Source: an uncultured Allomuricauda sp.
GTDB taxonomy: Bacteria > Bacteroidota > Bacteroidia > Flavobacteriales > Flavobacteriaceae
Reading direction: 5' to 3'
Length of the DNA stretch: 64,000 bases
NCBI RefSeq assembly: GCF_947495325.1
Contig: NZ_CANLYK010000004.1
Location: forward strand, 186,001-250,000
Shown piece after piece: positions 61,847 through 64,000 of this stretch (positions are counted from its first letter, which is position 1; each line of letters opens with the position of its first letter). A program made the translations under genes and the position numbers. The notes beneath the pieces are model-generated. The model was given only the letters and a program-made list of their open reading frames with translations, did not search any database and was not told the origin of the DNA.

Positions 61847-64000
61847 TTATTCATAGACAAAGAACATTACGTTCTCCATACCTTTTTGAACTTTTAGGTC
61901 CTTAATGAAATTTTTATCTCCATTGTAGACCGAATTGAGCATAATAATGTCAGGCATTGCTTCTGATGCCGTTTGCAACAAATTATCTGTGTTAGCCTTC
62001 ATGACCTTATAGCCCCTTGCGCTCAAAACTTCGGTAAGTGTTTTTACTGCTGAGGCATCTTCATCAACCACTAGAACTTTCTTTTTTGAAACACCTTGCT
62101 CCAATAATTCATCTACTTCATGAAACAATTTTTCAGTATCAATAGGTTTGGTCAAATAACGATCTACACCTATTCTAAATCCACGTTCTTTGTCCTGCAC
62201 TATGGATAGAATAATAATAGGAATATCCATGGTAGAGGGGTCATTCTTTAATACAGCGGCAACGTCAAAACCATTTATTTCTGGCATCATCACATCTAGA
62301 ATAATGAGATCGGGCTTCTCCAACCGTACCATATCCAAAGCTGCTTTACCATTTGCGGCTTCGCGAACTCTATATCCTGTATCTGACAACTCTTGTCTTA
62401 ATAGTGACCGTATGGGTGTATCATCATCAACCACTAAAATGGTGGGCTTACCATCTTCGTTTTTCTTCGAGCTATGGCTTATTTGTTTTTTAAGACTCCT
62501 GAGAATTCGGTCTAATTGTATTGGCTCCTGTACGGCTGCTTCGCCTAAAAGAGGTATGGAAAAGAAGAACGTGCTACCTACATTGAATTCACTCTTCATC
62601 CAGATAATGCCCCCATGGTGTTCAATAATCTCACGACAAATAGGAAGGCCTAGACCTGTTCCCTGTGGTTTATCTGTTAGCGTATCACCAGCTTGCCTAA
62701 AACGTTCAAAAATTTTGTGCTTATCCTTTTCTGCTACTCCAATGCCTGTATCTTGAACTTCAAAAATAAGCTGTCCTTTGTCTTGATATGCTTCAACACT
62801 TACCGTTCCTTTTTCAGTGAACTTAACTGCATTGGACAAGAGATTGATTATCACTTGAATTAATTTGTCCTCATCAGCTTTTATTATTGGCAAGTCTTCA
62901 GGTATATTTTTCTTTAAAACCAGGCTTTTTTGCTCAAACAAGGAAGAAGTAGCAGCTATGCCCCTATGAATCACATCTTGCAGAAAAACAGGCCTCATGT
63001 TCCACTCCATCTTACCTGATTCTATTTTGGCAAGATCCAGCACATCATTAATAAGATTGGTAAGTCTTTCACCTTCAGACACCACTACGTCTAAATTTTC
63101 ACTTACTTGTTTCATGGTCCGTTTTATCTTTTGATCATCAACGGTAACCGCAGGAAAAATTTTATCCTCTAAGCGTTTACGGATGATTTTGGCAAAACCT
63201 AAAACAGATGTGAGCGGTGTTCTAAGTTCATGACTGACTGTTGACAGAAATGCACTTTTAGCTTCATTGGCATCTTCTGCCTTTGCTTTTGCCTGTTTGG
63301 CATCTTCATACAATTCTGCATTGTGCAAGGCGATACCCACATTTATGGCTATGGTATTTAAAAGTCTTTTATCCTCATCATTAAATCTACTTTCATGCTG
63401 CACACTTTGAACGCTGAGTACTCCAATAACAACATCTTCAACAGGTATGGGAACCCCTAAATAGGAAATGGCTTGCTTACCTGTTTGTTGAATACCGCTT
63501 TTTGTGTATTCAGCCTTTATATCCGTATCCTTATTGATAAGTAATGGCTCACCGGTTTGAATAATTTTGGAAGTAAGTCCTTCCCCATACTTCATTGGTG
63601 GCATATCATCTCCGTCTTGATACGGGAAATCTATGATTCCGGTATCCGGGTTAAGGATGGCCAAATAGGTAATATCAGATTTAAATACCTCCTTCATTTG
63701 GTTACCTACCAATTGTATAAGTGCATCCAGTTCCAATTTATCATTGAGTGCTTTACTTACTTGGTTTACCGTTGCAAGTTCACTTAACCTTTGATTGGAT
63801 TCCTTGGTACGCTCCTGTACTTTCTCTTCAAGTTCTTTCTGTTGGTTTAAAAGAATCTTGGTTCGTGCTTTTACCGAAAAGTAAATAAATCCTAAAATAC
63901 CTAAAGCATAAAGTGAATAGGCCCACCACGTTTTATACCATGGGGGAGCTACGGTAAACGTGAAGGATGTGACTTCGGTTTCATCACCAAAAAGACTCTT
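61847..64000 (-). CDS. Hybrid sensor histidine kinase, 3' part (runs off the right edge)
   Basis: The frame is open to base 64000 (717 codons visible), so the visible Met at 63736 is not the start. Order: end of a periplasmic Y_Y_Y domain (FTVAPPWYKTWW), one membrane helix, a coiled coil, a GAF domain, HisKA with the H-box His codon at 63230-63232 (VSHELRTP), HATPase (GTGLGLPICR), one intact receiver (LIILDVMMP, LTKPID), and a last degenerate receiver in which the acceptor Asp is Asn (IIMLNSVYNG). The missing N-terminus is probably a beta-propeller. It should phosphorylate the downstream receiver. Confidence 0.9.
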   Translation of the reverse strand, partial: KSLFGDETEVTSFTFTVAPPWYKTWWAYSLYALGILGFIYFSVKARTKILLNQQKELEEKVQERTKESNQRLSELATVNQVSKALNDKLELDALIQLVGNQMKEVFKSDITYLAILNPDTGIIDFPYQDGDDMPPMKYGEGLTSKIIQTGEPLLINKDTDIKAEYTKSGIQQTGKQAISYLGVPIPVEDVVIGVLSVQSVQHESRFNDEDKRLLNTIAINVGIALHNAELYEDAKQAKAKAEDANEAKSAFLSTVSHELRTPLTSVLGFAKIIRKRLEDKIFPAVTVDDQKIKRTMKQVSENLDVVVSEGERLTNLINDVLDLAKIESGKMEWNMRPVFLQDVIHRGIAATSSLFEQKSLVLKKNIPEDLPIIKADEDKLIQVIINLLSNAVKFTEKGTVSVEAYQDKGQLIFEVQDTGIGVAEKDKHKIFERFRQAGDTLTDKPQGTGLGLPICREIIEHHGGIIWMKSEFNVGSTFFFSIPLLGEAAVQEPIQLDRILRSLKKQISHSSKKNEDGKPTILVVDDDTPIRSLLRQELSDTGYRVREAANGKAALDMVRLEKPDLIILDVMMPEINGFDVAAVLKNDPSTMDIPIIILSIVQDKERGFRIGVDRYLTKPIDTEKLFHEVDELLEQGVSKKKVLVVDEDASAVKTLTEVLSARGYKVMKANTDNLLQTASEAMPDIIMLNSVYNGDKNFIKDLKVQKGMENVMFFVYE

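Overview
The window is AT-rich and reads as a member of the Flavobacteriaceae (Bacteroidota). The evidence is promoters of the TTTG-N19..21-TAnnTTTG type, near-absence of Shine-Dalgarno sequences, CTnDOT-style transfer genes (traE to traN, rteC, BfmA/BtgA-type mobilisation protein), and Bacteroidota-restricted families (HYC_CC_PP, DUF3347, DUF5712, propeller sensors). It consists of one complete integrative and conjugative element (ICE) of about 58 kb, with short chromosomal flanks on both sides.

Boundaries: the ICE is inserted in the anticodon loop of a chromosomal tRNA-Leu(UAG) on the minus strand. The 3' half of that tRNA is at 993-1045 and the 5' half at 59014-59053, sharing an 11-bp core (1035-1045 and 59014-59024). 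Just inside the right end the element carries an intact tRNA-Leu(UAG) (58896-58977), placed so that the host tRNA promoter can drive it. A tyrosine integrase (1257-2471) and repeated GTTGTACC arm sites at both ends complete the recombination module.

Cargo 1 (2525-27313, plus strand) is a metal-resistance island. A Zn/Cd/Co-type block has a CzcA-TolC fusion, its adaptor, a Fur-family regulator and a CPC-type P-ATPase. A Cu/Ag-type block has CusA, TolC, a DUF3347 lipoprotein, a haem-binding protein, an HMA-AraC regulator, an HMA-MauE protein, small membrane proteins, a universal stress protein, an ATP-cone nuclease, an AAA_28 kinase-like protein, a CPH-type CopB ATPase, DUF2911 and PepSY proteins, a CusB-DUF3347 adaptor and an asparaginase-domain protein. 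Next come regulation and excision genes (27329-31283: membrane LuxR-type regulator, RteC, HTH/Xis-like protein, DnaC-like ATPase). Cargo 2 (31334-34839, minus strand) is a mer operon under an ArsR-type regulator. The type IV secretion operon lies at 35897-43061, with a divergent peptidoglycan amidase. It is followed by a methylase/nuclease pair (43058-46786), the mobilisation block (coupling protein, relaxase, BfmA) with a candidate oriT, then RadC, SSB, a gene-free but strongly structured 0.6-0.7 kb stretch, a helicase-nuclease gene, an aberrant tRNA-Ser-like gene with a Phe anticodon, and maintenance genes (conserved hypothetical, DUF932, ParB). The last two share a duplicated 135-bp leader.

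Right flank (59129-64000, minus strand): a chromosomal operon encoding a hybrid sensor kinase, a stand-alone receiver, a GAF-containing class III nucleotide cyclase and a membrane protein of the Pycsar-effector (DUF5706/PycTM) type. Left flank (1-851): the 5' part of a propeller-type sensor/regulator gene.

Most noteworthy: the two-component-linked Pycsar-like operon, the tRNA-Ser body with a GAA anticodon, the promoter-capturing replacement tRNA-Leu, the large structured non-coding region upstream of ssb, and the helicase-PD-(D/E)XK fusion gene.
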